From Erythrobacter sp. HI0063 (GTDB lineage: Bacteria > Pseudomonadota > Alphaproteobacteria > Sphingomonadales > Sphingomonadaceae), in NCBI RefSeq assembly GCF_001635685.1, contig NZ_LWFF01000274.1:1-64000 (forward strand): a stretch of DNA of 64,000 nucleotides. Reading direction: 5' to 3'. Positions 1 to 8,994 of this stretch are shown here, one piece after another. The position numbers were made by a program, and so were the translations under genes. A model generated the notes under the pieces. The model was not told where the DNA came from and searched no databases. It worked only from the letters and a program-made list of their open reading frames with translations. Numbering within the stretch: position 1 is the stretch's first letter; each line of letters opens with the position of its first letter.

Positions 1-836
1 ATCGCCGCGACGAGGCCGAACAGGCTTTCCGGTCCGAACAGCAGCAGCGGCACCAGAGCGACCAGCAGCGTCAGCGAGGTCATGACCGTGCGGGCCAGCG
101 TCTCGTTCACCGACAGGTCGAGCAATTCGGGCAGCGGCATCTTGCGGTATTTCTTCAGGTTCTCGCGGATGCGGTCGTAAACGACGATCGTATCGTTCAG
201 CGAATAACCGATGATCGCGAGAATCGCCGCGATGATCTGGAGGCTGAATTCGAGCTGGAACAGCGCGAACATACCCAGCGTCAACGACACGTCGTGGAAC
301 AGCGCGAACAGGCCGCCCACGCCGAACTGCCATTCGAAGCGGATCCAGATGTAGAGCGCTACGGCCAGCATGGCGGCGATCAGCGCCCAGACCGCATCGT
401 CGCGAAATTCGCCGGAAACCTTGCCGCTAACCGAATCCACGCCGTCGATGCGGACATTGGGATGGCCCTCTTCGAGTGCGGTGGTGATTTCCTGCGACAC
501 GCGATCGGCGAATTCCTTGTCGCCCTCCGCCTCGGGTGGAAGCTTTACGCGGATCGAAATCTGATTGGGCGCGCCGAAGCGCTGGATCACCGGATTCTCG
601 ACATCCTCGAGCGATCCGACCGTGTCGCGGATTTCGGCCACGGGCGCTTCTTCCTCGCCCACGAAAGTCGCGCGAATTTCCTGCCCACCGGCGAAGTCGA
701 CGCCGTAATTGAGGCCGTTGACGGCCACCAGCGCCCAGCTCGCCGCGATCAGCACCAGGCTGACCACGAAGAACGGAATGCGCCATTTGAGGAAGGCGAT
801 ATTGGTATCGTCGGGGACGAGCTTCAGAAGTTTCAT
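1..836 (-). CDS. secF: SecF, protein-export membrane protein (partial, C-terminus off the left edge)
   Basis: SecF works with SecD and YajC at the SecYEG channel in the inner membrane and uses the proton gradient to help pull exported proteins across. The minus-strand reading begins MKLLKLVPDDTNIAFLKWR and shows one N-terminal membrane segment, a periplasmic domain that opens with NYGVDFAGGQEI, and then several membrane helices including the family signature around IIGYSLNDTIVVYDRIREN. About 278 codons are present and the stop lies outside the window. The start ATG at 836 has a GGAGGCGAG-type ribosome site just upstream and follows secD by 13 nt, so it is the third gene of a yajC-secD-secF operon. 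The family assignment is secure; only the end is unseen. Confidence 0.96.
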   Translation of the reverse strand, partial: MKLLKLVPDDTNIAFLKWRIPFFVVSLVLIAASWALVAVNGLNYGVDFAGGQEIRATFVGEEEAPVAEIRDTVGSLEDVENPVIQRFGAPNQISIRVKLPPEAEGDKEFADRVSQEITTALEEGHPNVRIDGVDSVSGKVSGEFRDDAVWALIAAMLAVALYIWIRFEWQFGVGGLFALFHDVSLTLGMFALFQLEFSLQIIAAILAIIGYSLNDTIVVYDRIRENLKKYRKMPLPELLDLSVNETLARTVMTSLTLLVALVPLLLFGPESLFGLVAA

Positions 837-849
837 GGGTCTCGCCTCC

Positions 850-2448
850 TCAAAGATTCAAGTCGCTGGGGCGCGCCTTGCGCAGCCATCCTGCGACCCA
901 CATGCGGGTCAGCGTCACCGCGGTGAACACGCTGGTGAACAGGCCGATCACGAGCACTACCGCGAAGCCGCGGATCGGGCCCGATCCGAACAGGAACAGC
1001 AGCACCCCGGCGATGAAATTGGTGACGTTCGCATCGTAAATCGCGCGGCTCGCTTCCTTGTACCCGGTTTCCACAGCGGCAACCACGCGCCGCCCGCGCT
1101 TTCGCTCTTCGCGAATGCGTTCGTTGATCAGAACGTTGGCGTCCACCGCCGCACCGATGGTGAGAACGAAACCGGCGATGCCCGGCAGCGTCAGCGTCGT
1201 GTTGAGCGCCGCCATGATGCCGAGGATCATCAGCACGTTGATGACCAGAGCCGCCGTCGCGTAGATTCCGAAGCGGCCATAGGTGACGATCATCAGCACG
1301 ATCACCGCGACCGAACCGATCGTCATCGCGAGCAGGCCCGAACGGATCGAATCGGCGCCGAGGTCGGGGCCGACCGTGCGCTCCTCGATCACAGCCAGAT
1401 CGACCGGCAGCGCGCCGGAGCGCAGCGAGATCGCGAGATTATTGGCCGTCTCGGTGGTAAAGCCGCCTGAAATCGAAGCGCTGCCGCCAAGGATCGGCTC
1501 GTTGATATTGGGTGCGGAGAGCACCTTGCCATCGAGAATGATCGCGAAGGGCTTGTTGACGTTTTCGCGCGTCAGATTGGCGAAGCGCGCGCCGCCCTGC
1601 TGGTCGAAGGTGATCGAGACGACCGGCTCGTTGGTCTGCGGATCGAAAGTCTGCTGCGCGCCGACGAGATTGTCGCCGCGAATGCCGCCCAACCGCCTGA
1701 CGGCAAGCGACGTGCCCGCCTGCGCAGTGGTGTCGGCGAAGGGAACGATCTCGCTGCCCGGAGGCGCAACGCCCGCCGCGACATCGCTCGGCAGCGCGGT
1801 CTGATCCACCAGCTTGAATTCGAGCCGCGCCGTCTGGCCGAGCAATTCCTTGAGCGCGTCGGGATCCTGAAGGCCCGGCACCTGCACGACGATGCGGGTA
1901 TCGCCCTGGCGAATGATCGTCGGCTCGCGCGTGCCCAGCGAGTCGATGCGCTTGCGCACGACTTCGGTGGCGCTGTCCATCGCGTCGGTCACGGCCTGTT
2001 CCAGGCCCTGTTCGGTCGGCACGAGGACGAAACGCGTCTCGTCCACCATCGACAGATCCCATTCGCGGACCAGGCCGTTGCCGTTCACGAGCGGGAGAAG
2101 GATTTCACGCGCCCGATCGACCTCGCCCATATCCTCGACCATGAAGGTCAACCGCCCGTCGGCAGTGGATACGTCGCCGATGCGGATGCGCGGTTCGGCC
2201 TGACGCAAAGCGGTGCGAACCGCTTCCTCGAGGTTTTCGAGCCGCTGCGCCGCGACCTGGCTCGGTTCGGCTTCCAGCAGGATGTGGCTGCCGCCGGCAA
2301 GGTCCAGGCCGAGATTGACGGTCGGATCGGGCAGCGCCTCGGGCCATTTCGCGCTGGTCATGGACACCAGCGAAGGCAGCGCGGCGAAAATGGCGACGGC
2401 CGTGATCAGCCACAGCCAGGTCTTTTTCCAGGTCGGAAAATCGAGCAT
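850..2448 (-). CDS. secD: SecD, protein translocase subunit
   Basis: SecD is the larger partner of SecF in the accessory Sec complex of the inner membrane. The 532-residue product starts MLDFPTWKKTWLWLITAVAI with one membrane helix, then a large periplasmic part (about residues 35-345) carrying the conserved VNLGLDLAGGSHILLE stretch, and a C-terminal block of five helices with the RND-like signature VDANVLINERIREE. Length and order match the family. It sits 16 nt after yajC and 13 nt before secF on the same strand, the usual operon. Nothing is missing or unusual. Confidence 0.97.
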   Translation of the reverse strand: MLDFPTWKKTWLWLITAVAIFAALPSLVSMTSAKWPEALPDPTVNLGLDLAGGSHILLEAEPSQVAAQRLENLEEAVRTALRQAEPRIRIGDVSTADGRLTFMVEDMGEVDRAREILLPLVNGNGLVREWDLSMVDETRFVLVPTEQGLEQAVTDAMDSATEVVRKRIDSLGTREPTIIRQGDTRIVVQVPGLQDPDALKELLGQTARLEFKLVDQTALPSDVAAGVAPPGSEIVPFADTTAQAGTSLAVRRLGGIRGDNLVGAQQTFDPQTNEPVVSITFDQQGGARFANLTRENVNKPFAIILDGKVLSAPNINEPILGGSASISGGFTTETANNLAISLRSGALPVDLAVIEERTVGPDLGADSIRSGLLAMTIGSVAVIVLMIVTYGRFGIYATAALVINVLMILGIMAALNTTLTLPGIAGFVLTIGAAVDANVLINERIREERKRGRRVVAAVETGYKEASRAIYDANVTNFIAGVLLFLFGSGPIRGFAVVLVIGLFTSVFTAVTLTRMWVAGWLRKARPSDLNL

Positions 2449-2464
2449 TGTCAGGCGCGCCCGC

Positions 2465-2788
2465 TCAATCGTTCGCGGGTGCGGCGGCGGTGGGCGAAAT
2501 CACATCGCCGATCGTGCTCTTGACCGCGCGGACCTTCACGCCCTTGCTGATTTCGAGCTCGGCGTAGTTTTCGTCGATCTTGGTAACCTTGCCGACCAGT
2601 CCGCCTGCGGTGACGACCTCGTCCCCGCGCTTGAGACCGGCGATTTTCTGCTGATGCGCCTTCTGCTGCTTCATCTGTGGGCGGATGATCAGGAACCAGA
2701 AGATCAGGATCATGCCGACGATCGGCAGCCAGCTGATCCAGGCGGGCGGCGGCGCGGCGCCGGTGGCTGCGCCTAACATGTAAAGCAT
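2465..2788 (-). CDS. yajC: YajC, preprotein translocase accessory subunit
   Basis: YajC is a small single-span inner-membrane protein that associates with SecD and SecF. The 107-residue product starts MLYMLGAATGAAPPPAW, has one hydrophobic helix (about residues 19-36, ending IIRPQMKQQKAHQQ) and then the conserved soluble tail with LKRGDEVVTAGGLVGKV. The reading frame is open for 71 more codons upstream, but family alignment and the MLYM start common in alphaproteobacteria support ATG at 2788. It is the first gene of the yajC-secD-secF operon and is transcribed away from the tRNA-Pro gene at 3008. Confidence 0.95.
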   Translation of the reverse strand: MLYMLGAATGAAPPPAWISWLPIVGMILIFWFLIIRPQMKQQKAHQQKIAGLKRGDEVVTAGGLVGKVTKIDENYAELEISKGVKVRAVKSTIGDVISPTAAAPAND

Positions 2789-2960
2789 CGGTATACTGCC
2801 TGTAATGATACGATCCGTGGGGCCGCACTTGGGGTGGCGCGTGCCGGAATCAAGACATCCCGACGCCGCGCCCCGGCGGCAATGCGGCGGCGCGTAGCAG
2901 TATTGGGCAGGCTTGCAAAGCCGGAGCGAGCGCAGCTGCAAGCGAACCGTGGATCGGCGC

Positions 2961-2989
2961 TTGCCTTCGCGCAAACCCCCACCTATAGG
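2961..2989 (+). promoter_or_regulatory. Sigma70-type promoter of tRNA-Pro
   Basis: A -35 box TTGCCT (2961-2966) is separated by exactly 17 bp from a -10 box TATAGG (2984-2989). Transcription would begin near 2996, about 12 nt before the mature tRNA-Pro 5' end. Spacing and position are what a stable-RNA promoter should show; the assignment is by eye. Confidence 0.6.
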
Positions 2990-3007
2990 GCCGCCCTCCA
3001 CTGGTTT

Positions 3008-3084
3008 CGGGACGTAGCGCAGCCTGGTAGCGCATCACACTGGGGGTGTGGGGGTCGCAGGTTCGAATCCTGTCGTCCCGACCA
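3008..3084 (+). tRNA. tRNA-Pro (anticodon GGG)
   Basis: A 77-nt cloverleaf with CCA encoded. The acceptor stem is CGGGACG paired with CGTCCCG, the D arm is GCGC-AGCCTGGTA-GCGC, the T arm contains GGTTCGAATCC, and the anticodon stem TCACA/TGTGG closes the 7-nt loop CTGGGGG, whose middle bases read GGG. This reads proline codons CCC and CCU. No integrase or repeated tRNA 3' end is visible nearby, so there is no sign that an element uses it as an attachment site. Confidence 0.96.
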
Positions 3085-3253
3085 GTGGAAATTCTCTCCA
3101 TTCGACGGCTCAGCGACCGGGAAGCACCGCGACTTCGGGATGCAGGTTAATTCCGTTCCGCGCACGCTCTCGCCTGGTCTCACGGGCCTTTGCTTGGTTA
3201 AAATTCCAGAAGGGTCACCTTTATTTAAGTCTGCGTCTTTAATCGCAGGGCCC

Positions 3254-5107
3254 ATGTTCCGCGCCCGAAGAGCCAGCCCAGCCCCCGTATGGCTGATCCC
3301 TGTCGTGTTCGCAGGCCTCTATGCGGTTTTCGCCGCGTTCTCGCTGGCGACGACGCAGACCGAGCATGGTATCGCCCTCATCTGGCCGTCCAGCGGCGTT
3401 TTGTTCGCAGGCCTGTTGCTGTCGACGAGGCAGTCACGCCTGCTGCTGCTGGCGTTGATCGCGCCTGTGAGCATGGCCGTCAATATGGCCTTCGGAGCCA
3501 CTTTCGCCATAGCTGCGGGATTGACGCTCGCGAATGTCTTGGAAGGTGCCATCGCGGTGGCGATCGCCTGCGGGCTGGATGGCAGATGCGGCCGCTTCGA
3601 TGATCCGAGATGGATCGCCCGCTTCGTTATCGCTTCGGTCTGTGCGTCCGCGGCGAGCGCACTCATCGCTTCGGTCGCGACAGGCGCGATCGACAGCCCG
3701 ACCTTTCTCTATTCCTGGTTCAAGACCGTGTTTCTGGGCATGCTGATCGTTGCCCCGGTCATAGTGACCGGCGTCCACACCGTGTCGGATCGGACTAGGA
3801 TTGCGTTCGACAGGCGAAAGATCCTGGCTGCAGGCCTGTTCGCGACCGTCTCCATCGTGGCGACTTTCGGACAAACCGACTATCCGCTTCTGTTCCTGCC
3901 GGTCGTGGCGATCGTCTTCGTGACCTTCATTGCCGGTGTGGCCGGAGCGCTCGTCATGATCTGCGCGATCACGATCGCGGCGACAATATCCCTGATCGTC
4001 GGAACCAGCCCGATCACCTTCGTGTCCGATCCACTCCAGAAGATCTACTTCACGCAATTCTATCTGCTGACGATCTTCGCATCGTCCCTGCCGCCGGCGG
4101 CCCTGCTCGCCAGATCCCGCGCGCAGATGGCGGAGATCGAACTGCGCAAGGCTCAGCACGACGCCGCGCAGGCCTTTGCCCATGTCGGCCATTGGCGATA
4201 TTGCCTCAGGACCAATACGAGCCAATGGTCCGACGGCATGCTCGCCATTTACGGCCTCGATCCGAAAGTGGACCGCGCGCGTAATCTGGAGCACGGATCC
4301 ATCGTCGAAGAGCTCGAAGGGCATGTCCGCGAGACCTTGAAAAAGGCTGTTCTGGACCGGCAGCCGTTCACTCTGGCCGCTCGCATTCTGAACGCGCAAG
4401 GCGAGAGCCGGTACATCGAATCCGCCGGGGACGTGGAAATCGAAAACGGGAAAGTCGTCGCGATCTTCGGCGTTCTCAAGGATGTGACGAACCATGTCAC
4501 CGCGCTGCGGCAGCTCGCCGTCGAGAAGGAACGGGCCGAGGCACTGGCGCAGAAATCCCAACGGCTGTCCGAAACCGATCAGCTCACGGGAATCGCGAAC
4601 CGGCGCAAATTGCTCGACACGCTGGGCCGCGAGATCGCGAGGTCCGAGCGGGAACACACCGACTTGTCGATCCTGATGATCGATGTCGATCATTTCAAAT
4701 CGATCAACGACCGGTTCGGCCACGCGGTGGGTGACGAGGTGCTCAAGCGGCTGGCCAATCTGGGATCGACGACGCTCAGGAAAGGCGATCTTTTCGGCCG
4801 TCTGGGCGGCGAGGAGTTTCTCGCGATCCTCCCCTCCGCATCGGCCGAAACGGCGGCTCATATCGGCGAAAGACTGCGCCGCGAGTGCGAGGAACTGGAT
4901 TGGCCCAAGATCGCGAAGCTCGATGGCGTCACCATCAGCCTCGGCGTTGCGATGTGCCAGTTCGGATACGATGAAACCAGCCTTCTCCACGCGGCCGATA
5001 CGGCGCTTTACGAATCGAAGCGCTCGGGCCGCAATCGACTGACCATCGCCGATCGGGACGGTTCGATCGAAAAGGCGGCGAAACTGATCTCGGCTTCCCG
5101 GCGCTAA
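3254..5107 (+). CDS. Membrane diguanylate cyclase, MASE1-PAS-GGEEF architecture
   Basis: The 617-residue product probably makes the second messenger c-di-GMP from two GTP at the inner membrane. Residues ~10-290 form a MASE1-like sensor of about eight helices (contains [19 protein letters not shown]). Residues ~305-425 look like a PAS fold ([19 protein letters not shown]). The C-terminal GGDEF domain has the variant active site GGEEF at 518-522 and an intact product-inhibition site RKGD at 509-512, five residues before it, so the enzyme should be active and feedback controlled. The frame is open back to 2834, through the tRNA gene; ATG 3254 ([13 protein letters not shown]) directly precedes the first helix and is preferred, although ATG 3140 is possible. 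The signal sensed is unknown. It stands alone between tRNA-Pro and a holin gene, after a leader that is AT-rich for this genome. Confidence 0.88.
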   Translation: MFRARRASPAPVWLIPVVFAGLYAVFAAFSLATTQTEHGIALIWPSSGVLFAGLLLSTRQSRLLLLALIAPVSMAVNMAFGATFAIAAGLTLANVLEGAIAVAIACGLDGRCGRFDDPRWIARFVIASVCASAASALIASVATGAIDSPTFLYSWFKTVFLGMLIVAPVIVTGVHTVSDRTRIAFDRRKILAAGLFATVSIVATFGQTDYPLLFLPVVAIVFVTFIAGVAGALVMICAITIAATISLIVGTSPITFVSDPLQKIYFTQFYLLTIFASSLPPAALLARSRAQMAEIELRKAQHDAAQAFAHVGHWRYCLRTNTSQWSDGMLAIYGLDPKVDRARNLEHGSIVEELEGHVRETLKKAVLDRQPFTLAARILNAQGESRYIESAGDVEIENGKVVAIFGVLKDVTNHVTALRQLAVEKERAEALAQKSQRLSETDQLTGIANRRKLLDTLGREIARSEREHTDLSILMIDVDHFKSINDRFGHAVGDEVLKRLANLGSTTLRKGDLFGRLGGEEFLAILPSASAETAAHIGERLRRECEELDWPKIAKLDGVTISLGVAMCQFGYDETSLLHAADTALYESKRSGRNRLTIADRDGSIEKAAKLISASRR

Positions 5108-5138
5108 AGCTGATATCGACAGATTCCGCTGTCCTACA

Positions 5139-5155
5139 CTAACCGATTTGGTTAG
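5139..5155. promoter_or_regulatory. Perfect 6-bp inverted repeat in front of the holin gene, possible operator
   Basis: CTAACC-GATTT-GGTTAG is a perfect inverted repeat with a 5-nt centre, 32 nt upstream of the holin ATG and 31 nt after the GGDEF stop. There is no T-run behind it, so it does not look like a terminator. Its size and place fit a dimeric repressor or activator site, but the protein that would bind is unknown. Confidence 0.4.
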
Positions 5156-5187
5156 CCAGTGCGCTTTCTCGAACCGGAGTAAGCGCC

Positions 5188-5601
5188 ATGCCCCTCGTCG
5201 AATCGCTGATCGGCCCCCTCGCCTCGCTGATCGACAAGCTCATTCCCGACAAGGAGGCGCGCGCCAGGGCGAAGCTCGAATTGCTCGCACTGGAAGGGAC
5301 GCAGGAATTGCGCGTGATCGAGACGCGCCTTTCCGCCATCCTCGCCGAAGCGCAATCGCACGATCCGTGGACCAGCCGCGCGCGACCATCCTTTCTCTAT
5401 GTCATTTACATCCTCATCCTGTGGGCGCTCCCCATGGGTGTGATCGCGGCCCTGTCGCCCGATACCGCACGGAATATCGCGGCGGGGATGAACGCCTATC
5501 TCGGCGGCCTGCCCGAACCGCTCTACGCGCTCTTCGGCACCGGCTATCTCGGTTACACCGCCGCGCGCCAGTGGGGAAAGGTCAGGGGCGTGGATCGCTG
5601 A
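5188..5601 (+). CDS. Holin-like protein of the gene-transfer-agent 3TM family
   Basis: The 137-residue protein matches from memory the family described as a three-helix holin for release of gene transfer agents (Pfam GTA_holin_3TM). It has an amphipathic, charged N-terminal half (PDKEARARAKLELLALEGTQ), a conserved DPWTSRARPSFLYVIYILIL stretch leading into a strong membrane helix (about 68-92), and a second hydrophobic segment ending LFGTGYLGYTAARQWGK. Such proteins permeabilise the inner membrane so that a murein hydrolase can reach the wall and particles are released. No other phage or GTA structural gene, and no endolysin, is next to it. It is followed after 44 nt by aroQ on the same strand. 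Family assignment is good; its activity here is inferred. Confidence 0.8.
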   Translation: MPLVESLIGPLASLIDKLIPDKEARARAKLELLALEGTQELRVIETRLSAILAEAQSHDPWTSRARPSFLYVIYILILWALPMGVIAALSPDTARNIAAGMNAYLGGLPEPLYALFGTGYLGYTAARQWGKVRGVDR

Positions 5602-5645
5602 CGCCGCGCTTCCCGAAAGAACGACGCTGCGATAGGAACCGCCGC

Positions 5646-6080
5646 ATGACTGCCACCGTCTTCATTCTCAACGGCCCCAATCTCAACCTTCTCGGCACGC
5701 GCGAGCCGGAAATCTACGGTTCGGACACCCTCGAAGATATCCGCACCATGGCACAGGCGCGCGCCGCCGAACTCGGCCTCGCAGTGGATTTCCGCCAGAC
5801 CAACCACGAAGGCGTGCTGGTGGACTGGCTGCACGAGGCGCACGCGGCGGGCGCGAAGGCGGTCCTTCTGAATGCGGCGGCCTACACGCACACTTCCGTT
5901 GCTCTGCTCGATGCCATCAAAGCGATCAGCGTTCCGGTGATCGAAGTGCATCTGTCGGACCCCTCCACGCGCGAGGCGTTTCGCCACCATTCCTATGTCG
6001 AACCCGGCGCGGTGGATGTGGTCAAGGGATTGGGCGCCAAGGGCTATCTCGTCGCTCTGGACAAGGCCGCCGCGCTCTGA
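5646..6080 (+). CDS. aroQ: 3-dehydroquinate dehydratase, type II
   Basis: This enzyme removes water from 3-dehydroquinate to give 3-dehydroshikimate, the third step of the shikimate pathway to aromatic amino acids. The 144-residue length is typical of the dodecameric type II form. Visible hallmarks are FILNGPNLNLLGTREPEIYG with catalytic Tyr24, the loop RQTNHEG, LLNAAAYTHTSVALLDA, and EVHLSDPSTREAFRHHSYV with the second active-site histidine. ATG 5646 fits the conserved N-terminus even though the frame is open upstream. It precedes accB by 94 nt in the aroQ-accB-accC order common in alphaproteobacteria. Confidence 0.96.
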   Translation: MTATVFILNGPNLNLLGTREPEIYGSDTLEDIRTMAQARAAELGLAVDFRQTNHEGVLVDWLHEAHAAGAKAVLLNAAAYTHTSVALLDAIKAISVPVIEVHLSDPSTREAFRHHSYVEPGAVDVVKGLGAKGYLVALDKAAAL

Positions 6081-6174
6081 GGATCCCCATTCGTGGCGTT
6101 ACGCGCAGCCCCGCCCCCTTGCCTTGCGGCGATCGGGGTAGCATAGGCGCCCGATCCACAGAACAAGGGTTCCC

Positions 6175-6672
6175 ATGGCCGAACGCAAAGGCACCGCCGG
6201 TTCCAAATCCGGCATGAACGTCGATATCGATCTGGTTCGCGAGCTGGCAGAACTGCTCGCCGAGACCGGTCTGACCGAAATCGAAGTCGAGGACAACGAC
6301 CGCAAGGTGCGTGTCGCGCGCGGCGGATACGCGCCCGCCGCCGCCCCGGTGGCGGCCGCTCCGGCTCCCGCACCGCAGGCCGCGCCCGCCCCGGCCGCCG
6401 CTCCGGCCCCCGCCGTCGAACCGGCGCTGCCCGACACGGCCGGCGCGCTCAAATCGCCGATGGTAGGCACCGCCTATCTCGCGCCCGAGCCCGGCGCGCC
6501 CGACTTCGTCAAGGTCGGCGACAGTGTGAAGGAAGGCGATACGCTGGTGATCGTCGAAGCGATGAAGGTGATGAACCCGATCGCCGCCGACAAGTCCGGC
6601 ACGGTCAAGGCGATCCTGATCGAGAACGCCCAGCCGGTCGAATTCGACCAGCCGCTTGTCGTCATCGGGTAA
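6175..6672 (+). CDS. accB: Biotin carboxyl carrier protein of acetyl-CoA carboxylase
   Basis: AccB carries the carboxyl group on biotin between the biotin carboxylase (AccC, next gene) and the carboxyltransferase (AccA/AccD; accD is at 28400). The 165-residue product has an N-terminal dimerisation segment ([25 protein letters not shown]), a flexible Ala/Pro-rich linker at about residues 55-85, and the C-terminal biotinyl domain. The biotinylated lysine is Lys131 in the motif EAMKVMNPI. It lies 9 nt before accC and is surely cotranscribed with it. Confidence 0.97.
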   Translation: MAERKGTAGSKSGMNVDIDLVRELAELLAETGLTEIEVEDNDRKVRVARGGYAPAAAPVAAAPAPAPQAAPAPAAAPAPAVEPALPDTAGALKSPMVGTAYLAPEPGAPDFVKVGDSVKEGDTLVIVEAMKVMNPIAADKSGTVKAILIENAQPVEFDQPLVVIG

Positions 6673-6681
6673 GGCGTCGGC

Positions 6682-8031
6682 GTGACTATCAAACGCATCC
6701 TGATCGCCAATCGCGGCGAAATCGCGCTCCGCATCCACCGCGCCGCGCATGAAATGGGTATCGAGACGGTGGCGGTCCACTCCACCGCCGATGCCGACGC
6801 CATGCATGTGCGCCTGGCCGATCACGCGGTCTGCATCGGCCCGCCGAGCGCGACGGACAGCTATCTCAATATCGCGAACATCATCTCGGCGGCGGAAATC
6901 AGCCAGGCCGATGCGATTCATCCCGGCTATGGATTCCTGTCCGAAAACGCCAAATTCGCCGAGATCGTCGAAGCGCACGAAATCAAGTGGATCGGTCCCA
7001 AGCCCGAACATATCCGCACGATGGGCGACAAGGTGGAGGCCAAGCGCACCGCAGGCGCCCTCGGCCTGCCGCTGGTCCCCGGTTCGGACGGCGCGGTGTC
7101 CGATTATGACGAGGCGAAAAAGATCGCCGCCGAGATCGGATACCCCGTCATCATCAAGGCGGCGAGCGGCGGCGGCGGGCGCGGGATGAAGGTCTGCGCC
7201 GAAGAAGACCAGCTCGAAACCCTGATGAAGCAAGCGGGCAGCGAGGCGAAGGCAGCCTTCGGCGACGCCACCGTCTATATCGAGAAATATCTCGGCAATC
7301 CGCGCCACATCGAATTCCAGGTCTTCGGCGACGGCAATGGCGCCGCGATCCATCTGGGCGAGCGCGATTGTTCGCTCCAGCGCCGCCACCAGAAAGTGCT
7401 CGAAGAAGCGCCCTCGCCCGTCCTTTCGACCGAAGAGCGCGACCGGATGGGCGAAATCTGCGCGCAAGCCATGCGCGACATGGCCTATCGCGGCGCAGGC
7501 ACGATCGAATTCCTGTGGGAAAACGGCGAGTTCTACTTCATCGAGATGAACACCCGGCTCCAGGTCGAACACCCGGTCACCGAAATGATTACCGGGATCG
7601 ATCTGGTGCGCGAACAGATCCGCATCGCCGACGGCAAGGCGCTCTCCTGCAAGCAGGACGAGATCCGCTTTTCAGGCCATGCCATCGAATGCCGCATCAA
7701 CGCCGAAGACCCGTTCACCTTCGCGCCCAGCCCCGGCAAGATCGACTATTATCACGCGGCGGGCGGAATGCATGTGCGCGTCGATAGCGGCCTCTATGCG
7801 GGCTATCGCGTGCCGCCCTATTACGACAGCATGATCGCGAAGCTGATCGTCTATGGCCGGTCACGCGAGAAATGCATGATGCGCCTGCGCCGCGCGCTGG
7901 AGGAAATGGTGATCGAAGGGGTCAAGACCTCGATTCCGCTGCATCAGGAACTGATCCAGCAAGCCGACGTGCAGAGCGGCGACTATTCGATCAAGTGGCT
8001 CGAGGAATGGCTGCAAGAGCGGGAAGGCTGA
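6682..8031 (+). CDS. accC: Biotin carboxylase subunit of acetyl-CoA carboxylase
   Basis: AccC uses ATP and bicarbonate to carboxylate biotin on AccB, the first half-reaction of fatty acid synthesis. The 449-residue product starts with GTG ([22 protein letters not shown]), nine nt after accB. The ATP-grasp fold shows the glycine-rich loop [11 protein letters not shown] at about residues 163-173, the [10 protein letters not shown] strand, and the catalytic [14 protein letters not shown] stretch at about 288-301. Length equals the usual 447-450 residues. The last 25 nt overlap the following dioxygenase-like gene in another frame. Confidence 0.97.
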   Translation: MTIKRILIANRGEIALRIHRAAHEMGIETVAVHSTADADAMHVRLADHAVCIGPPSATDSYLNIANIISAAEISQADAIHPGYGFLSENAKFAEIVEAHEIKWIGPKPEHIRTMGDKVEAKRTAGALGLPLVPGSDGAVSDYDEAKKIAAEIGYPVIIKAASGGGGRGMKVCAEEDQLETLMKQAGSEAKAAFGDATVYIEKYLGNPRHIEFQVFGDGNGAAIHLGERDCSLQRRHQKVLEEAPSPVLSTEERDRMGEICAQAMRDMAYRGAGTIEFLWENGEFYFIEMNTRLQVEHPVTEMITGIDLVREQIRIADGKALSCKQDEIRFSGHAIECRINAEDPFTFAPSPGKIDYYHAAGGMHVRVDSGLYAGYRVPPYYDSMIAKLIVYGRSREKCMMRLRRALEEMVIEGVKTSIPLHQELIQQADVQSGDYSIKWLEEWLQEREG

Positions 8032-8717
8032 GCAAGCTCGAGCTCGACCGTGATGGAGCGGCGCTCCATCACGGCGCGGCAGCTGGCTTTCTCGACACGC
8101 TCGCTTGCGCTTTCGCGCAGGGCCCATCGCCCGGACGGCGGATCAAATGCCTTACGGGGCTGGAAAGCGTTCTTGGTCGCTCCGGTCCGATAGGCAAGAT
8201 CGCGTCGCGTCTTCTCGGGCCGACAAGCCGCCCCGTTCGCGTGATCGCTTTCGACAAGACCGACGGTGCGAACTGGTCCCTCGGCTGGCATCAGGATCGC
8301 ACGATTTGTGTGGAACGGCGTGTCGATCTGACCGGCTTCGGCCCCTGGACGGTGAAGCAGGGCATGCCCCATGTTGAGCCGCCGTTCGATCTCCTCGCCC
8401 GGATGCTGACCGTGCGCATCCATATCGATGCCGTCGATGCCGAGAACGCGCCCTTGCGGATTGCGCTCGGAAGCCATGCCATCGGTTTGATTGCGGAAAG
8501 CGATATCCTGGCCCACGTGAAGCGGTCCGAAATACACGACTGTCTGGCCGATGCGGGCGACGTCTGGGTCTACCGCACGCCCATCCTCCACGCTTCCGAC
8601 AGAGCCGCGAACGGAAGACGGAGGCGGGTTCTGCAGGTGGATTATTCGGGCGACGATCTGCCTGATGGGTTGAGTTGGTTCTACGACCAAGGCGAGGCTG
8701 AGGGTGGCCCGTCGTAG
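8007..8717 (+). CDS. Phytanoyl-CoA dioxygenase (PhyH)-family protein
   Basis: A 236-residue protein of the iron/2-oxoglutarate oxygenase superfamily, most like the phytanoyl-CoA hydroxylase group. The iron ligands are visible as His95-x-Asp97 ([11 protein letters not shown]) and a distal His195 ([10 protein letters not shown]), with a run of arginines about ten residues later that could hold the 2-oxoglutarate carboxylate. The substrate cannot be told. ATG 8007 lies inside the end of accC, a 25-nt overlap in a different frame; there is no better start downstream before the conserved [11 protein letters not shown] opening. The overlap implies translation after AccC from the same mRNA. A separate function from AccC is likely, since this pair is not an established pathway. 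Confidence 0.75.
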   Translation: MAARAGRLSKLELDRDGAALHHGAAAGFLDTLACAFAQGPSPGRRIKCLTGLESVLGRSGPIGKIASRLLGPTSRPVRVIAFDKTDGANWSLGWHQDRTICVERRVDLTGFGPWTVKQGMPHVEPPFDLLARMLTVRIHIDAVDAENAPLRIALGSHAIGLIAESDILAHVKRSEIHDCLADAGDVWVYRTPILHASDRAANGRRRRVLQVDYSGDDLPDGLSWFYDQGEAEGGPS

Positions 8718-8994
8718 ACGACATCACCGCCGACGCGTTCTTCTCCTAGGTGGAACAGATTCGCGTCGGCTGTCGCTCCCCTCGCAAAAGCTTGCTTTCT
8801 TCGCCGTTTTCGCTTAGGCGCGCGCCCGTTCTCGTACTCCTTTGGATTCTCGCAGGACCTTCGCCCGGCATTCGGCCTGGCGGAGAATACGGCCCTCTTG
8901 CTCCGTATGGCCCGCAATGGTGCGCGGCTGGCGGGAAAGACCCCGGGAAAACCGGTGGCCGGTAGCAAAACGAACGATAGGAATATCCTACCTT
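8718..8994 (+). other. Intergenic leader of rpsA with possible RBS-masking hairpin
   Basis: No convincing gene lies in these 277 bases. Just before rpsA, TAGGA (8978-8982) and TCCTA (8986-8990) can pair around a 3-nt loop and would cover the AGGA ribosome binding site. The cmk gene that often precedes rpsA is absent. A clear -35/-10 pair could not be chosen. Confidence 0.4.

Noticed and set aside
3008-3084. tRNA-Pro as attachment site for an integrated element
   Set aside because: No integrase and no repeat of the tRNA 3' end could be found in the following 3 kb.
3434-4990. Minus-strand open frame of 518 codons
   Set aside because: It covers the GGDEF gene in antisense; the composition is typical of a shadow frame.
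8893-8906. CCCTCTTGCTCCG shared by the leaders of rpsA and gshA (also at about 61188)
   Set aside because: A 13-base match in GC-rich leaders could be chance, and the distance to the start codons differs, so I do not call it a regulatory element.
8681-8968. Possible 95-residue gene before rpsA on the minus strand
   Set aside because: No ribosome site, no family resemblance, and a product dominated by Arg, Pro and Ala; better read as an untranslated leader.
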